Source: Rudaea sp. 3F27F6 (lineage in GTDB: Bacteria; Pseudomonadota; Gammaproteobacteria; Xanthomonadales; Rhodanobacteraceae). Taken from it: 64,000 nt of DNA. Made by a program: the position numbers and the translations under genes. The number at the start of each line of letters is the position of its first letter. Positions within the stretch are counted from its first letter, which is position 1. The notes beneath the pieces are model-generated. The model did not search any database. It was not told the origin of the DNA and saw only the letters and a program-made list of their open reading frames with translations. Below are positions 38,719-51,000 of the stretch, piece after piece. The stretch is taken from contig NZ_SCNG01000002.1 in NCBI RefSeq assembly GCF_005503555.1, positions 434,001 through 498,000 of the forward strand, in the 5' to 3' direction.

Positions 38719-40026
38719 TCAGTCGCCACAGTTGATCGCCGACTCGAAAGCCAGGCGGGTCAACGCGAACTGGCCGCTGCCGAAGTCGGGCAGGCTCGAC
38801 TGATAGTTGAACTGCGCAGCAGCACAACTGGTCAGGTCGATATCGACCGTGCCCCACGCGCTCGCCTTGGCCCCAGTCGCCGGGCCGCCGGGCTGCAGCA
38901 CGCCGCCGAGATTGCGGTACATCGACGCATGGATATGGCGGTCGGATGTCAGCGTGCCGACGCCGAAGATCCACGCCTGGTTGCCCTGGTTGTCGAAGGT
39001 GTCCCAGAACACCATGACATCCTTGTTGTCGTGCACGCGCTGCAATGAAACATAGTGGCCGTTGGCGATACCCGGAACATAGTACAAGCCGTTCATGCCG
39101 TTCTGGGTCAGCTGGCCGAGGCCGCCGCCGGTTTCATAAGCGCCCGCATCGCAGTTCGCTGCATTGCGGGTGACGCCGCGTGCGTCGGTGGCTTCGCAAT
39201 ACTGCGCAACGCCCGCGTGCCGCGCCGGGCTGTCGTAGCCGATCTGAATGGTAGGCACCAGACCACCGTTGCTGCTCGCAGCGGGCAGGTTCAGATCGGA
39301 GACGATCTTGTCGCCAGCACTCGACGACAATCCGCAGCTCGAATCGCTGGCGACATTGCCGCCGTGCGACACGATCACGTTGCCGCCGAACGGGCAAATC
39401 TTCCGCGTCGAAAAAAGCAGGGAATTGGACAACGAGACCGTACTTTGCATCCCGATGGAGCTCGCGCCTGAATCCAGCGTCGAACTCACGAACGTCGAGT
39501 TGTAGGCCTCAAACGATCCACTCAAGCCCGCGTACATCCAAGTCGTATTGCGCATGGACGTATTGGGCCCTACGGTTGGAATATCCAGCGTGCTGACGAA
39601 GGTGGTATTTCCGTTGCCAGTCACCGTCACATTCTCCAGCGACAGGGTTCCTGCGTTGCGAATGCGAGGGCTGGGAATCCCTCCCATGCAGGTTAAGGTC
39701 TGGTCGATCAACTGCAGATTGCGAACGGTCAACGAGGCCCCCGTCTCGACATCAATGGCCGTGCCGATTGCGCATAGTTCCCGGGAAGTTATGGTGGACC
39801 CGTTGCCTTCCAGGGTCAGATTTCCTTTCTGCAGACTAAATCCGCAACCGCTGAAGCTCAGGTAGTTTCCGTTCCGCGCCAGCAAAACGGTGGTGGGGCT
39901 GACCCCAGCCTGCGCCACAGCATTCTGCAACGCAGTGCAATCGCCATCGGCGACGCGCACCACGGCCGCCGTAGCGGCTTGATCAACAGCAAAAATCAAA
40001 CTCAACAAAAGAATAAATCGCAGCAT
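38719..40026 (-). CDS. Secreted right-handed beta-helix protein with choice-of-anchor-Q-like motif
   Basis: This 435-residue exported protein has the signal peptide MLRFILLLSLIFAVDQAATA. Repeating short strands follow (LTLEGNGSTITSRELC, LTVRNLQLIDQTLTC, LSLENVTVTGNGN, FEAYNSTFVSSTLDSG), consistent with a parallel beta-helix, then PARHAGVAQYCEATDARGV and NAANCDAGAYE, the pattern of choice-of-anchor Q proteins. The C-terminal 110 residues form a separate domain (GLYYVPGIANGHYVSLQRVH, VFWDTFDNQGNQAWIFGVG) seen in other exported proteins of this group. ATG 40026 is preceded by GGAG. Function unknown; polysaccharide binding or an adhesive surface role is possible. Confidence 0.75.
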   Translation of the reverse strand: MLRFILLLSLIFAVDQAATAAVVRVADGDCTALQNAVAQAGVSPTTVLLARNGNYLSFSGCGFSLQKGNLTLEGNGSTITSRELCAIGTAIDVETGASLTVRNLQLIDQTLTCMGGIPSPRIRNAGTLSLENVTVTGNGNTTFVSTLDIPTVGPNTSMRNTTWMYAGLSGSFEAYNSTFVSSTLDSGASSIGMQSTVSLSNSLLFSTRKICPFGGNVIVSHGGNVASDSSCGLSSSAGDKIVSDLNLPAASSNGGLVPTIQIGYDSPARHAGVAQYCEATDARGVTRNAANCDAGAYETGGGLGQLTQNGMNGLYYVPGIANGHYVSLQRVHDNKDVMVFWDTFDNQGNQAWIFGVGTLTSDRHIHASMYRNLGGVLQPGGPATGAKASAWGTVDIDLTSCAAAQFNYQSSLPDFGSGQFALTRLAFESAINCGD

Positions 40027-40154
40027 GACGTCACTCCTCTGTAAGTGGATTGGGCCTTTTTGTTTTATAGACGGCCCGCATTGCACGGGCGCGTCCACTC
40101 AGGCTCGGCGCTAGAGACTAGTGCCGTTACAGAAAAGTTCAGGTTACATAAAAT

Positions 40155-41315
40155 TTATCTTAAGCCGGTCTCGTTTCGCGCAATCACCATGCGCTGGATT
40201 TCACTCGTGCCTTCGTAGATTTCGGTGATTTTCGCATCGCGGAAATAACGTTCGAGCGGCATTTCCTTGGAATAGCCCATGCCGCCGTGAATCTGCACCG
40301 CTTGATGGGTGATCCACATCGCGCTTTCCGACGCGGTCAGCTTGGCCACCGCGGCCTCGGTCGAGAACTTGCCGCCGTTCTTGTCGGCCTGCTGTTTCGC
40401 CCAGGCGGCGCGCAGCACCAGCCAATACGAGGCGTCGAGCTTGCACTTCATGTCGGCGATCTTCTGTTGAATCATCTGGAAGCTGCCGATCGACTGGCCG
40501 AACGCCTTGCGGTCCTTCGAATACGCAATCGTAGCCTCGTATGCCGCGCGCGACAGGCCGACCGCCTGCGAGGCGATGCCGATGCGGCCCGCGTCGAGCA
40601 CGCCCATCGCGATCTTGAAGCCTTCGCCCTCGGTGCCGATCAGGTCCTCGGCACCAACGCGGTAGTCGGTGAACTCGATCTCGCAGGTCGCCGAGGCGCG
40701 GATGCCGAGCTTGGGCTCGGTCTTGCCGCGGTGAAAACCCTCGCGCGCCGTATCGATCAGGAACGCACTGATGCCCTTCGGGCCCTTCGCCGGATCGGTC
40801 ATCGCAAACAGTAGAATGTACTTCGCCACCGGGCCCGAGGTGATCCAGCTCTTCTTGCCGTTGATGACGAAACTGCCGTCGGCCTGCTTGACCGCGCGCA
40901 GCTTCATCGCGGTCGCGTCAGAACCCGATTGCGGTTCGGTCAGCGCGAACGCGCCGATCGCTTCGCCCGCGGCAATCGGCCTGACGTACTTCTGCTTCTG
41001 TTCCTCCGTGCCGAACTTGAGCAGGCCGTTGCAGTACAGCGTGTTGTTCACCGACATGATCGTCGAATGCGCGCAGTCGGCCGCAGCGATCTCGATCATC
41101 GCGAGCGCGTAGGAGACCGAGTCCATGCCCGCGCCGCCGTACTCGACCGGCACTTCGATGCCCATGAGGCCGAGTGCGCCCATCTCGCGGATGTTGTCGA
41201 GCGGGAATTCGCCCTTCGCGTCGAACTCCGCAGCGACCGGCGCGATGCGCTTCTGCGCGAAGTCGCGCGCGACGGCCTGGATGGACAACTGGTCTTCGGT
41301 GAAATTGAAATCCAT
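40155..41315 (-). CDS. Acyl-CoA dehydrogenase
   Basis: This 386-residue FAD enzyme catalyses the first oxidation step of acyl-CoA breakdown (fatty or branched-chain). It has GIEVPVEYGGAGMD, AFALTEPQSGSDA and KKSWITSGPVAKYILLFAMT around FAD, LGIRASATCEIEFTDYRV, and the C-terminal QIHGGMGYSKEMPLERYFRDAKITEIYEGTSEIQRMVIAR with the catalytic Glu in YEGTSE. ATG 41315 (MDFNFTEDQLSIQ) has GAGGAG upstream; the longer frame to 41597 adds a composition unlike the family. Exact chain-length preference cannot be read from sequence. No beta-oxidation partner is next to it. Confidence 0.95.
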   Translation of the reverse strand: MDFNFTEDQLSIQAVARDFAQKRIAPVAAEFDAKGEFPLDNIREMGALGLMGIEVPVEYGGAGMDSVSYALAMIEIAAADCAHSTIMSVNNTLYCNGLLKFGTEEQKQKYVRPIAAGEAIGAFALTEPQSGSDATAMKLRAVKQADGSFVINGKKSWITSGPVAKYILLFAMTDPAKGPKGISAFLIDTAREGFHRGKTEPKLGIRASATCEIEFTDYRVGAEDLIGTEGEGFKIAMGVLDAGRIGIASQAVGLSRAAYEATIAYSKDRKAFGQSIGSFQMIQQKIADMKCKLDASYWLVLRAAWAKQQADKNGGKFSTEAAVAKLTASESAMWITHQAVQIHGGMGYSKEMPLERYFRDAKITEIYEGTSEIQRMVIARNETGLR

Positions 41316-41505
41316 AACGACACTCCTCGATGCGTAAAACGGAAACGGTGTAACCGCGAAGGACGGGAAGAACGCGAGTGAATCCAAGCAAAGCAAAGTC
41401 GGTCCGGCTTGTTTTGCATTTTTGCTTTTTTTCTTTTGCACCGCTGCGCTTTTTTTGCGCCGGCGCGGTGCACGGGCCGATCGATGCCGACGCGAACCGC
41501 GAATT

Positions 41506-42381
41506 CTACCGCCTCGTATAGTCGGAAAAATCGCAGGCCCTGCCGCGCAGGCGCTGACCGAGCATCCAGCCGAGCAGGCCAGGCGTCGCGTAGGCACGGT
41601 GCCAGATCACGTGTTCTTCCTCGGGATATTCGGTGTAGCGCGGCGTGGCGCCCATTGCGCGCAGCGCGCGCACGACCGCGCGCGAGCCGACCATCGCGCC
41701 GCCGTAGCCGGTCTCGATGTCGGTGTCGTTGTCTTTGCCGCCGTGGAAGATCCATTGCGGCACGTCGACAATCGGAGCGAGGCCGGAAGTCTCGGTCATA
41801 CCCGACATCGGCACCGCGGCAGCGAAGCAGGCCGGCCAGGTCTTGAGCGCGTCCCAGGCACCCGTCGCACCGTCTGAGATGCCGGTGAGGATCACCCGGC
41901 GCGGATCGATCGGAAAGCGCTTGACCGCGTCGCGCACGACTGCGGCCACGCGCGCGGGCGGCCAGTAGGCGTCGGTGGTCTGCGGAGCGATGTAGACGAG
42001 CGGCACGCTCGCCGAGATCGCCTGGTCGATCAGCTGCATCGAACCGTTGCCGTAGCCGGCGAGCTGCGATTGGTTGTCGGTGCCGTCCTGCCAGTCGCCG
42101 TGAAGGAAGATGATCAGCGGCAACAGCTCGTTGTTCTCGCGCCCCGGCGTGACGATCGCGCGGTAAGGCACGCGCATCGCGTCGTCGCTCCAGTACTTGG
42201 CGAGAGCGGCGTCTTCGACCGCGAACGCGGAGGTTGCAGCGAAGCAGACGCCGGCCAGGAAGAGTAAGCGGTGAGCGGTCAGCGGTGAGCAGAAAAAGTG
42301 GCGAAGCCATCCAGACAGCGTGGCGCCTGCTCTTCTCCGCTCACTGTTCACCGCTGACCGCTCACCATTCACCGTTCGCAT
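41506..42381 (-). CDS. Exported alpha/beta-hydrolase (PHB-depolymerase-like esterase)
   Basis: This hydrolase has LPLIIFLHGDWQDGTDN (oxyanion side), the nucleophile elbow LTGISDGATGAWDALK with Ser in GxSxG, FHGGKDNDTD with an acid, and a C-terminal His (EEEHVIWHRAY). A signal peptide (HRLLFLAGVCFAATSAFA) begins unusually late, after about 35 residues coded largely by the inverted repeat 42270-42366. The start is therefore unsure: ATG 42381 (GGAG three bases upstream) is given; ATG 42426 is in frame. The gene is divergent from the ArsR-methyltransferase gene and follows it at 62 bases. Substrate unknown. Confidence 0.7.
   Translation of the reverse strand: MRTVNGERSAVNSERRRAGATLSGWLRHFFCSPLTAHRLLFLAGVCFAATSAFAVEDAALAKYWSDDAMRVPYRAIVTPGRENNELLPLIIFLHGDWQDGTDNQSQLAGYGNGSMQLIDQAISASVPLVYIAPQTTDAYWPPARVAAVVRDAVKRFPIDPRRVILTGISDGATGAWDALKTWPACFAAAVPMSGMTETSGLAPIVDVPQWIFHGGKDNDTDIETGYGGAMVGSRAVVRALRAMGATPRYTEYPEEEHVIWHRAYATPGLLGWMLGQRLRGRACDFSDYTRR
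42270..42366. repeat. Inverted pair of GGTGAGCGGTCAGCGGTGA motifs
   Basis: The left arm (42270-42292) and the inverted right arm (42344-42366) are 23 bases each, with 22 matches. Between them are 51 bases. The element lies inside the 5' end of the esterase reading frame. The heptamer-like GGTGAGCGG core is also the unit of the tandem repeat at 17119-17164. Confidence 0.8.
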
Positions 42382-42419
42382 TGACTCCACATCGCATCGC
42401 CCATATTCTACCCATATAT

Positions 42420-42438
42420 CTTTCAATCAAGATGAAAG
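42420..42438. promoter_or_regulatory. Candidate operator between esterase and ArsR-methyltransferase genes
   Basis: CTTTCA-N7-TGAAAG is an inverted repeat ending six bases before the ATG at 42444 and overlapping the AAAGGA ribosome-binding site; it also covers the upstream end of the divergent esterase gene. Position suits autoregulation by the ArsR-type protein. Confidence 0.45.
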
Positions 42439-42443
42439 GATAA

Positions 42444-43370
42444 ATGGATCTCGCCTCCACTTCCGCCTTGCTGCGTCTGCTCTCCGACCCGACCCGGGTG
42501 CGGCTGCTCGCGCTGCTCGAACGCGAGGAGCTGACCGTGGCCGAACTGTCCGAGGTCCTGCGCCTCGCTCAGCCGCGCGTATCGACGCACCTGGCCAAAC
42601 TCAAGGAAGCCGACCTCGTGCGCGACCGCCGCGCGGGCGTGTCGGCTTATTATCGCTTCAATTCCGAGCTGGACGCGAAATCGTCGGCGTTTCTGCACGC
42701 GCTGCGCGAGACGATCGACGACGCTCTGCTCAAGAACGACGCCCAGCGCCTGCCGACCGTGCTCGCCGAGCGCGCGCGCGCCGAAGGCTGGGCCGACACC
42801 GTCGCCGGCGACATGGAGCGGCACTATTCGCCCGGGCGCACCTGGGAAGCCCTGGCGCGCGCACTTGCCGGCCTGATCGACAGCGGCGACGTGCTCGACA
42901 TCGCCTCGGGCGACGGCGCCCTGGCCGAACTGCTCGCGCCGCACGCGCGCAGCATCGTCTGCATCGATTCGAGCGAGCGCGTGGTCAACGCCGCGCGCTC
43001 GCGCCTGACGGCGTTCGACAATGTCGAAGTCGCGCTCGGCGACATGGACGCGCTCGATCTCGGCACGCGCCGCTTCGATCTTGTCCTGTCCATGCACGCC
43101 CTCACCTACAGCGAGGCGCCCGCGCAGGCGGTCGCCGCGGCCGCGCGCGTGCTCAAGCCCGGCGGGCGCCTGCTCGTGGTGACGCTCGCCAGGCACGCGC
43201 ACCGCACCGCGGTGACGCCGTTCGATCACCGCAACCTCGGCTTCAAGGACACCGAGCTGCGCGAATTCGCGCGCAAGGCCGGCCTGAGCGTGTTGAGTTG
43301 CACGCGCCTGACGCGCGAGCGGCGGCCGCCGCATTTCGAGGTGCTTTCTTTGCTGGCTAAGAAAGAATAG
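42444..43370 (+). CDS. ArsR-type regulator fused to SAM-dependent methyltransferase domain
   Basis: This 308-residue fusion has an ArsR winged helix at residues 1-90 (LLRLLSDPTRVRLLALLEREELTVAELSEVL, RVSTHLAKLKEADLVRDRRAG) and a class I methyltransferase fold at about 130-300 (DVLDIASGDGALAELLAPHA, VVNAARSRLTAF, LGDMDALDLGTRRFDLVLSMHALTY, VLKPGGRLLVVTL). No ArsR metal-binding cysteine pair is visible. It lies directly upstream of the two methionine synthase genes on the same strand, which suggests that it senses SAM or S-adenosylhomocysteine and controls methionine metabolism, like regulators described as SahR. That role is inference; it could also be a plain methyltransferase. Confidence 0.85.
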   Translation: MDLASTSALLRLLSDPTRVRLLALLEREELTVAELSEVLRLAQPRVSTHLAKLKEADLVRDRRAGVSAYYRFNSELDAKSSAFLHALRETIDDALLKNDAQRLPTVLAERARAEGWADTVAGDMERHYSPGRTWEALARALAGLIDSGDVLDIASGDGALAELLAPHARSIVCIDSSERVVNAARSRLTAFDNVEVALGDMDALDLGTRRFDLVLSMHALTYSEAPAQAVAAAARVLKPGGRLLVVTLARHAHRTAVTPFDHRNLGFKDTELREFARKAGLSVLSCTRLTRERRPPHFEVLSLLAKKE

Positions 43371-43378
43371 AGCTGTTC

Positions 43379-43461
43379 GGCCACGGATTACACGGATAAA
43401 CACGGATCAAGAACGAAATCTAGAAATTCTTTATCCGTGTTTATCCGTGTAATCCGTGGCC
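43379..43461. repeat. Perfect 29-bp inverted repeat (CACGGATNNACACGGAT family)
   Basis: Arms 43379-43407 and 43433-43461 match base for base. Each carries three ACGGAT units. Inside the 25-base loop AAGAA/TTCTT can extend the stem. It fills the gap between the regulator stop (43370) and the ribosome-binding site of metH part 1. A degenerate relative is at 53733-53843. Confidence 0.92.
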
Positions 43462-43483
43462 AAGAATCTTCTAAGGAATCGCC

Positions 43484-44569
43484 ATGAACAACAACCTGCC
43501 CTGGCTCAATCCCGCGCGCACGCAGCTGCTGCTCGATGCGCTGGCGACGCGCATCCTCGTCATCGACGGCGCGATGGGCACGATGCTGCAGTCGTACAAG
43601 CTCGACGAAGACGGCTACCGCGGCCAGCGCTTCGCCGAGGGCAAGGACGCGCACCACGGGCACGAACACCACGGCGCCGGCTGCGATCTCAAGGGCAACA
43701 ACGACCTGCTCTCGCTGACCCAGCCCGAGATCATCAAGGCGGTGCACACGGCCTATCTCGACGCCGGTGCGGACCTGATCGAGACGAACACGTTCAACGC
43801 GACCACGATCAGCCAGGCCGACTACCACCTCGAACATCTCGCCTACGAGCTCAACCGCGAAGGCGCGCGCATCGCGCGCGAGTGCTGCGACGCGGTCGAG
43901 GCGAAGACGCCCGATCAACCGCGCTTCGTCATCGGCGTGCTCGGGCCGACGAGCCGCACCGCGTCGATCTCGCCCGACGTCAACAACCCCGGCTTCCGCA
44001 ACGTCACTTTCGAGGAACTCGATACGACCTACCGCGAAGCGACGCGCGGCCTGCTCGACGGCGGCGCCGACGTGATCATGGTCGAAACGATCTTCGACAC
44101 CTTGAACGCAAAGGCCGCGCTCTACGCGGTCGGCCAGGAATTCGCACGCCGCGGCGCGCGCGTGCCGATCATGATCTCGGGCACGATCACCGACATGTCC
44201 GGCCGCACCTTGTCGGGGCAGACCGCCGAAGCGTTCCACTATTCGCTGCGCCACGCGCAGCCGCTGTCGATCGGCCTCAACTGCGCGCTCGGTGCGAGCG
44301 AATTGCGCCAGTACGTCGAGGCCCTCGCCAACATCGCCGAATGCTACGTCTCGACGCATCCGAACGCGGGTCTGCCGAACGCGTTCGCCGAATACGACGA
44401 AACGCCCGAACAGATGGCGGCGACGGTCGGCGAGTTCGCGACCAGCGGCCTCGTCAACCTCGTCGGCGGCTGCTGCGGCACGAGTCCCGCGCACATCCGC
44501 GCGATCGCCGACGCCGTGCGCGGCGTGGCGCCGCGTGCGCCGCGCATCGTCGAATCCCAAGCTGCGTAG
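43484..44569 (+). CDS. metH: Methionine synthase, homocysteine-binding module (split MetH, part 1)
   Basis: This 361-residue protein equals the N-terminal module of cobalamin-dependent methionine synthase, which binds zinc and homocysteine. It begins with [19 protein letters not shown], has [35 protein letters not shown], the zinc ligand in IGLNCALGA and the Cys-Cys pair in [17 protein letters not shown]. It ends where full-length MetH would continue into the folate domain. AAGGAATCGCC precedes the ATG. The remaining modules are in the next gene, 139 bases on and in another frame. Either half alone could not make methionine, so they presumably act as a complex. Confidence 0.93.
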   Translation: MNNNLPWLNPARTQLLLDALATRILVIDGAMGTMLQSYKLDEDGYRGQRFAEGKDAHHGHEHHGAGCDLKGNNDLLSLTQPEIIKAVHTAYLDAGADLIETNTFNATTISQADYHLEHLAYELNREGARIARECCDAVEAKTPDQPRFVIGVLGPTSRTASISPDVNNPGFRNVTFEELDTTYREATRGLLDGGADVIMVETIFDTLNAKAALYAVGQEFARRGARVPIMISGTITDMSGRTLSGQTAEAFHYSLRHAQPLSIGLNCALGASELRQYVEALANIAECYVSTHPNAGLPNAFAEYDETPEQMAATVGEFATSGLVNLVGGCCGTSPAHIRAIADAVRGVAPRAPRIVESQAA

Positions 44570-44578
44570 TCGCTGTCT

Positions 44579-44678
44579 GTCATTCCCGCGTGCTTCTCGC
44601 GGGAATCCAGTGCCTTCCGCTTCCGCGCATCTCAAAATCAAAGTCGCTGGATTCCCGCCAGAAACATGCGGGAATGAC
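44579..44678. repeat. 100-bp palindromic element at the metH gene junction
   Basis: Arms 44579-44612 and 44645-44678 are inverted copies (30 of 34 positions match), each starting GTCATTCCCGC and containing GCGGGAATCCAG. Each arm also folds on itself (ATTCCCGC/GCGGGAAT). The core matches a repeat widely seen in GC-rich proteobacteria; a partial copy is at 4443-4470. Confidence 0.9.
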
Positions 44679-44708
44679 GGCAAAAAAAGAAAAAGCAAAA
44701 CAGCAACG

Positions 44709-47408
<2,700 letters not shown>

Positions 47409-47412
47409 TGTC

Positions 47413-47439
47413 TTCCCTTCTTCCAGCGGGAGAAGGGAA
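47413..47439. terminator. Hairpin between convergent metH and LAB_N genes
   Basis: TTCCCTTCT (47413-47421) and AGAAGGGAA (47431-47439) form a perfect 9-bp stem in the 33-base gap between two convergent genes. It resembles the dnaJ terminator core. No long T-run follows on either strand. Confidence 0.55.
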
Positions 47440-47441
47440 CC

Positions 47442-47771
47442 TCAGGTTTCTTCCGGTCCGCGCGGCGTGATCACTTCGGGTTTGTGATAGCGCATGTGCG
47501 CGACCACGTTGTAAACCGACACGAACATCGGAAACGCATTCTGGATGATGCCGACCGAATCGTTCTTGCCCCAGATGAAGTACGCCAGGGTCATCACGCT
47601 GCCGACGATGGATAGATACCAGAACGACAGCGGCATGGTGACCTGCTTCATCTTCTTGGTTGCGTAGAACTGCACGAACCAGCGCGCGGTGAACAGGAAC
47701 GTTCCCAGGTAGCCGATGAGCTTCCACGGCGTCACGCCGACATTATGGATATGGAACAGAACCTGGTTCAT
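47442..47771 (-). CDS. Lipid-A-biosynthesis N-terminal (LAB_N)-domain membrane protein
   Basis: This 109-residue membrane protein has VTPWKLIGYLGTFLFTARWFVQFYATKK, VTMPLSFWYLSIVGSVMTLAYFIW and GIIQNAFPMFVSVYNVVAH. The RWFVQF, FWYLS and NAFP-type positions match the LAB_N/PQ-loop-like domain often found beside lipid A or glycan-modifying genes. Three membrane spans are expected. Function is unknown beyond the family; it may support a lipid-linked sugar transferase, but no such gene is beside it. It converges on metH. Confidence 0.82.
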   Translation of the reverse strand: MNQVLFHIHNVGVTPWKLIGYLGTFLFTARWFVQFYATKKMKQVTMPLSFWYLSIVGSVMTLAYFIWGKNDSVGIIQNAFPMFVSVYNVVAHMRYHKPEVITPRGPEET

Positions 47772-48038
47772 TGAGAAATCCGCGCTGGCGTGAGTAGGGC
47801 GCGGATTTTAACAAGCACGGGTTAAGCCCGCCTCCCGCGAGCCGCGCATCCCCTGCGCCGCTTTCCCGCCCCACCCCGCGTTCCCGCCGATCCGACGCCC
47901 CGTGTCCCCACGGATGAGCCGTTTTCGCCGCCATTCCGCTTTGCATTACGCAAGCCGCAGCGACGGCTGCCGGCAACGCCGCCCGCAAGGCGCCCGCGCC
48001 GGCGCCGCGCCGGATCAGAAACCGCCGGGAGACTCTCA

Positions 48039-51000
48039 ATGCCATTGCCCCACCCCGTTCGCCGCCCGTTGCGCGGATTTGCTCTCGTCCGCGCCGTCGG
48101 ATCCGCCGTCCTGCCACTGGCGCTGCTCTGCGCCGCCACTGCGCCGGCGCAGACGATCAGCACGCTCGCCGGCGGCGCCACCTGCGACAACGCCAGCGCC
48201 CAGGCAGTCGCGATGGAGCCTGCCGCCACCGCGGTCGACGCGTCGGGCAATGTTTATGTCGCCATTTCGACCACGAGCGTGATCTGCAAGATCGCCCCCG
48301 GTGGCGCGATCAGCCGCTACGCCGGCACCGGCACTGCCGGCTTCGGCGGCGACGGGGGCCAAGCGACGGCCGCGGACTTGGGCAGTCCGAGCGCAATCGC
48401 CATCGATACATCCGGCAGCCTATATATCGCCGACAGCGCCAACAACCGCATCCGCAAGGTGACGCCGGCCGGAACGATTTCGACGATCGCCGGCGACGGC
48501 AACCCGGGCTTTTCCGGCGACGGCGACGCGGCGACGAGCGCGCGGCTGAACTATCCTGCCGGCCTGACTCTCGACGCGGCGGGTGCTCTCTACTTCTCCG
48601 ACTCGCTCAACCAGCGCGTGCGCAAGATTGCGGGCGGCACGATCAGCACGATCGCCGGCAACGGCACGCAAGGCTATTCAGGCGACGGCGGCGCGGCGAC
48701 GAGCGCGCAGCTGGCCAGTCCCTGGGGTGTCGCCGTCGACAGCGCCGGCAGCACGGTCTACGTCGCCGATCGCTTCAACCAGCGTATCCGCAAGATCGCA
48801 GGCGGCACCATCACGACGATCGCAGGCAGCGGTACGGGCGGCGTCAGCGGCGACGGCGGCCTGGCGACGGCGGCGCAGTTGTACTGGCCGCACGGCGTCG
48901 TCGTCGATGCCGCTGGCAACCTCTATGTCGCGGATACCTACAATCACCGCATCCGCAAAGTCACCGCCGCCGACGGCAAGATCGCGACGATCGCCGGCAG
49001 CAGCTTCGGCTTCGCCGGAGACGGCGGCGCGGCAACGGCGGCGAAACTGAACTATCCGCAGAATCTCGCGATCGACGGCGCGGGCAATATCTACATCGCC
49101 GACTACTTCAACTACCGCGTGCGCAAGATCGATGCGGCGAGCGGCAAGGTCTCGACGCTTGCCGGCAACGGCACGCAGGGCTACGCCGGCGACGGCGGCG
49201 CCGCGACGAGCGCACAACTCGGCGATTATCTGCACGTCGCCGCCGACGCCGCCGGCAATCTCTACATCTCCGACGCGAACAACCATCGCATCCGCAAAGT
49301 CGCCACGGACGGCACGATCAGCACGGTCGCCGGCAACGGCGTCAAAGGCTTCGGCGGCGATGGCGGTCCGGCCGTTGCCGCAAAGATGGATTCGCCCAAC
49401 GGCATCGCTCTCGACAACGCCGGCAATCTCTATATCGCCGACCAGTTCAATCAGCGCATCCGCAAGGTCGCCACCAACGGCACGATCAGCACGATCGCCG
49501 GCAACGGCAATTTCGATTATTCAGGCGACGGCGGCCCAGCGACCTCGGCAACGCTGGGCATGCCCGCCGCCGTGACGTTCGACGGCGCGGGCAATCTCTA
49601 CATCGCCGACTCCAGCAACCAGCGCATCCGCAGGGTCGCGACGGACGGCACGATCAGCACGGTCGCGGGCAACGGCACGCAGGGTTTCGGCGGCGACGGC
49701 GGCCTCGCCATCAACGCGAATTTGAACAACCCCGGTGCGATCGTGTTCGATCGCTCGGGACAGCTCAACATCGCCGACACGAGCAATCATCGCGTGCGCA
49801 GAGTCGCCGGCGACGGCAGCATTGCGACGATCGTCGGCACGGGTTCGATCGGCTACGACGGCGACGGCGGGTCGGCCGCGAGCGCTAACCTGGAGCTGCC
49901 CACCGGCCTCGCGCGCGATCGGGCCGGCAACCTTCACATCGCCGACTGGTACGCAAACTCGGTGCGCAAGATCGATGCCGGCGGCACGATCAGCCGCATT
50001 GCCGGCAGCAGCGGCGGCCGCAGCGGATTCGGCGGCGACGGCGGCGCCGCCACCGACGCACTGCTGCGCAGTCCGCACAGCATCGCCTTCGATGCGGCCG
50101 GCAATCTCTACATCGCCGACTCGACCAACCGCCGCATCCGCAAGGTCGCTGCGGCGCAAACCGCCAACGTCACCGGCTTGCGCGTGGAAATTCCCGCGTC
50201 CGCGGTATATGGCGAAAGCGTCGTCATCACGGTTACCGTGGGCGCCAGTCTCCCGCCGACGGGCAAGGTGGACGTTTGCCTCGACGGCGATTCCGACCCG
50301 GCATTCTTCTGCTGGCCGCACTTCGTACTGCCGTGCTCCGGCCTGCCGCTTTCGCCGAGCGCGACTCCCGGAGAATACGTCGCGACCTGCACGACTTCGA
50401 CGATACCCGTCGGCGACCACTCCATCGCGGGATACTACTCGGACGACAATTCCGCAGCCGTCAATCTCTCGCCGACACTGACCATCGCCAAGGCAGCGAC
50501 CACGATCGCCGTGACCAGCATAGCGCCGGGCAGCATCGTGCTCGGCCAGCCGGCCACGGTGACGGTCGGCATCGGCGCGGCAGCACCGGGCGCCGGCACG
50601 CCCACCGGCATCGTCACGATCAGCGACGGCACGGTCAGTTGCAGCTACTCGACGCCAGCCAACGACAACTGCTCGATCACGCCGAGCAGCACGGGCGCCA
50701 AGTCGATCACGGCCAGTTACAGCGGCGACGGCAATTTCCTTGCCAGCACCACGGTGTCGAATTCCCTGCTGGTCAACTCTGCACCGGTCGACGCCGTCTG
50801 CGGCGCAGATAACGGCCAAGTGCTGCTCGCCGTGCCGACCCAACTGTGCAGCGTGGGCAATGCGAGTGCGATAGCGGGCAGCGGGCATCCGTGGTCATGG
50901 ACCTGCGCGGGTGCGAACGGCGGCGGCAGCGCGACTTGCTCGGCCACGATCAAGACCTGGACGGTGAGCGCCAGCGCCGGCGCGAACGGCGCAATCGCCC

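Noticed and set aside
48400-50150. Regular repeated DNA in the NHL gene as a CRISPR or satellite array
   Set aside because: The period follows the protein repeat of about 55-60 residues, and differences fall at synonymous or variable positions; it is repeated coding sequence.
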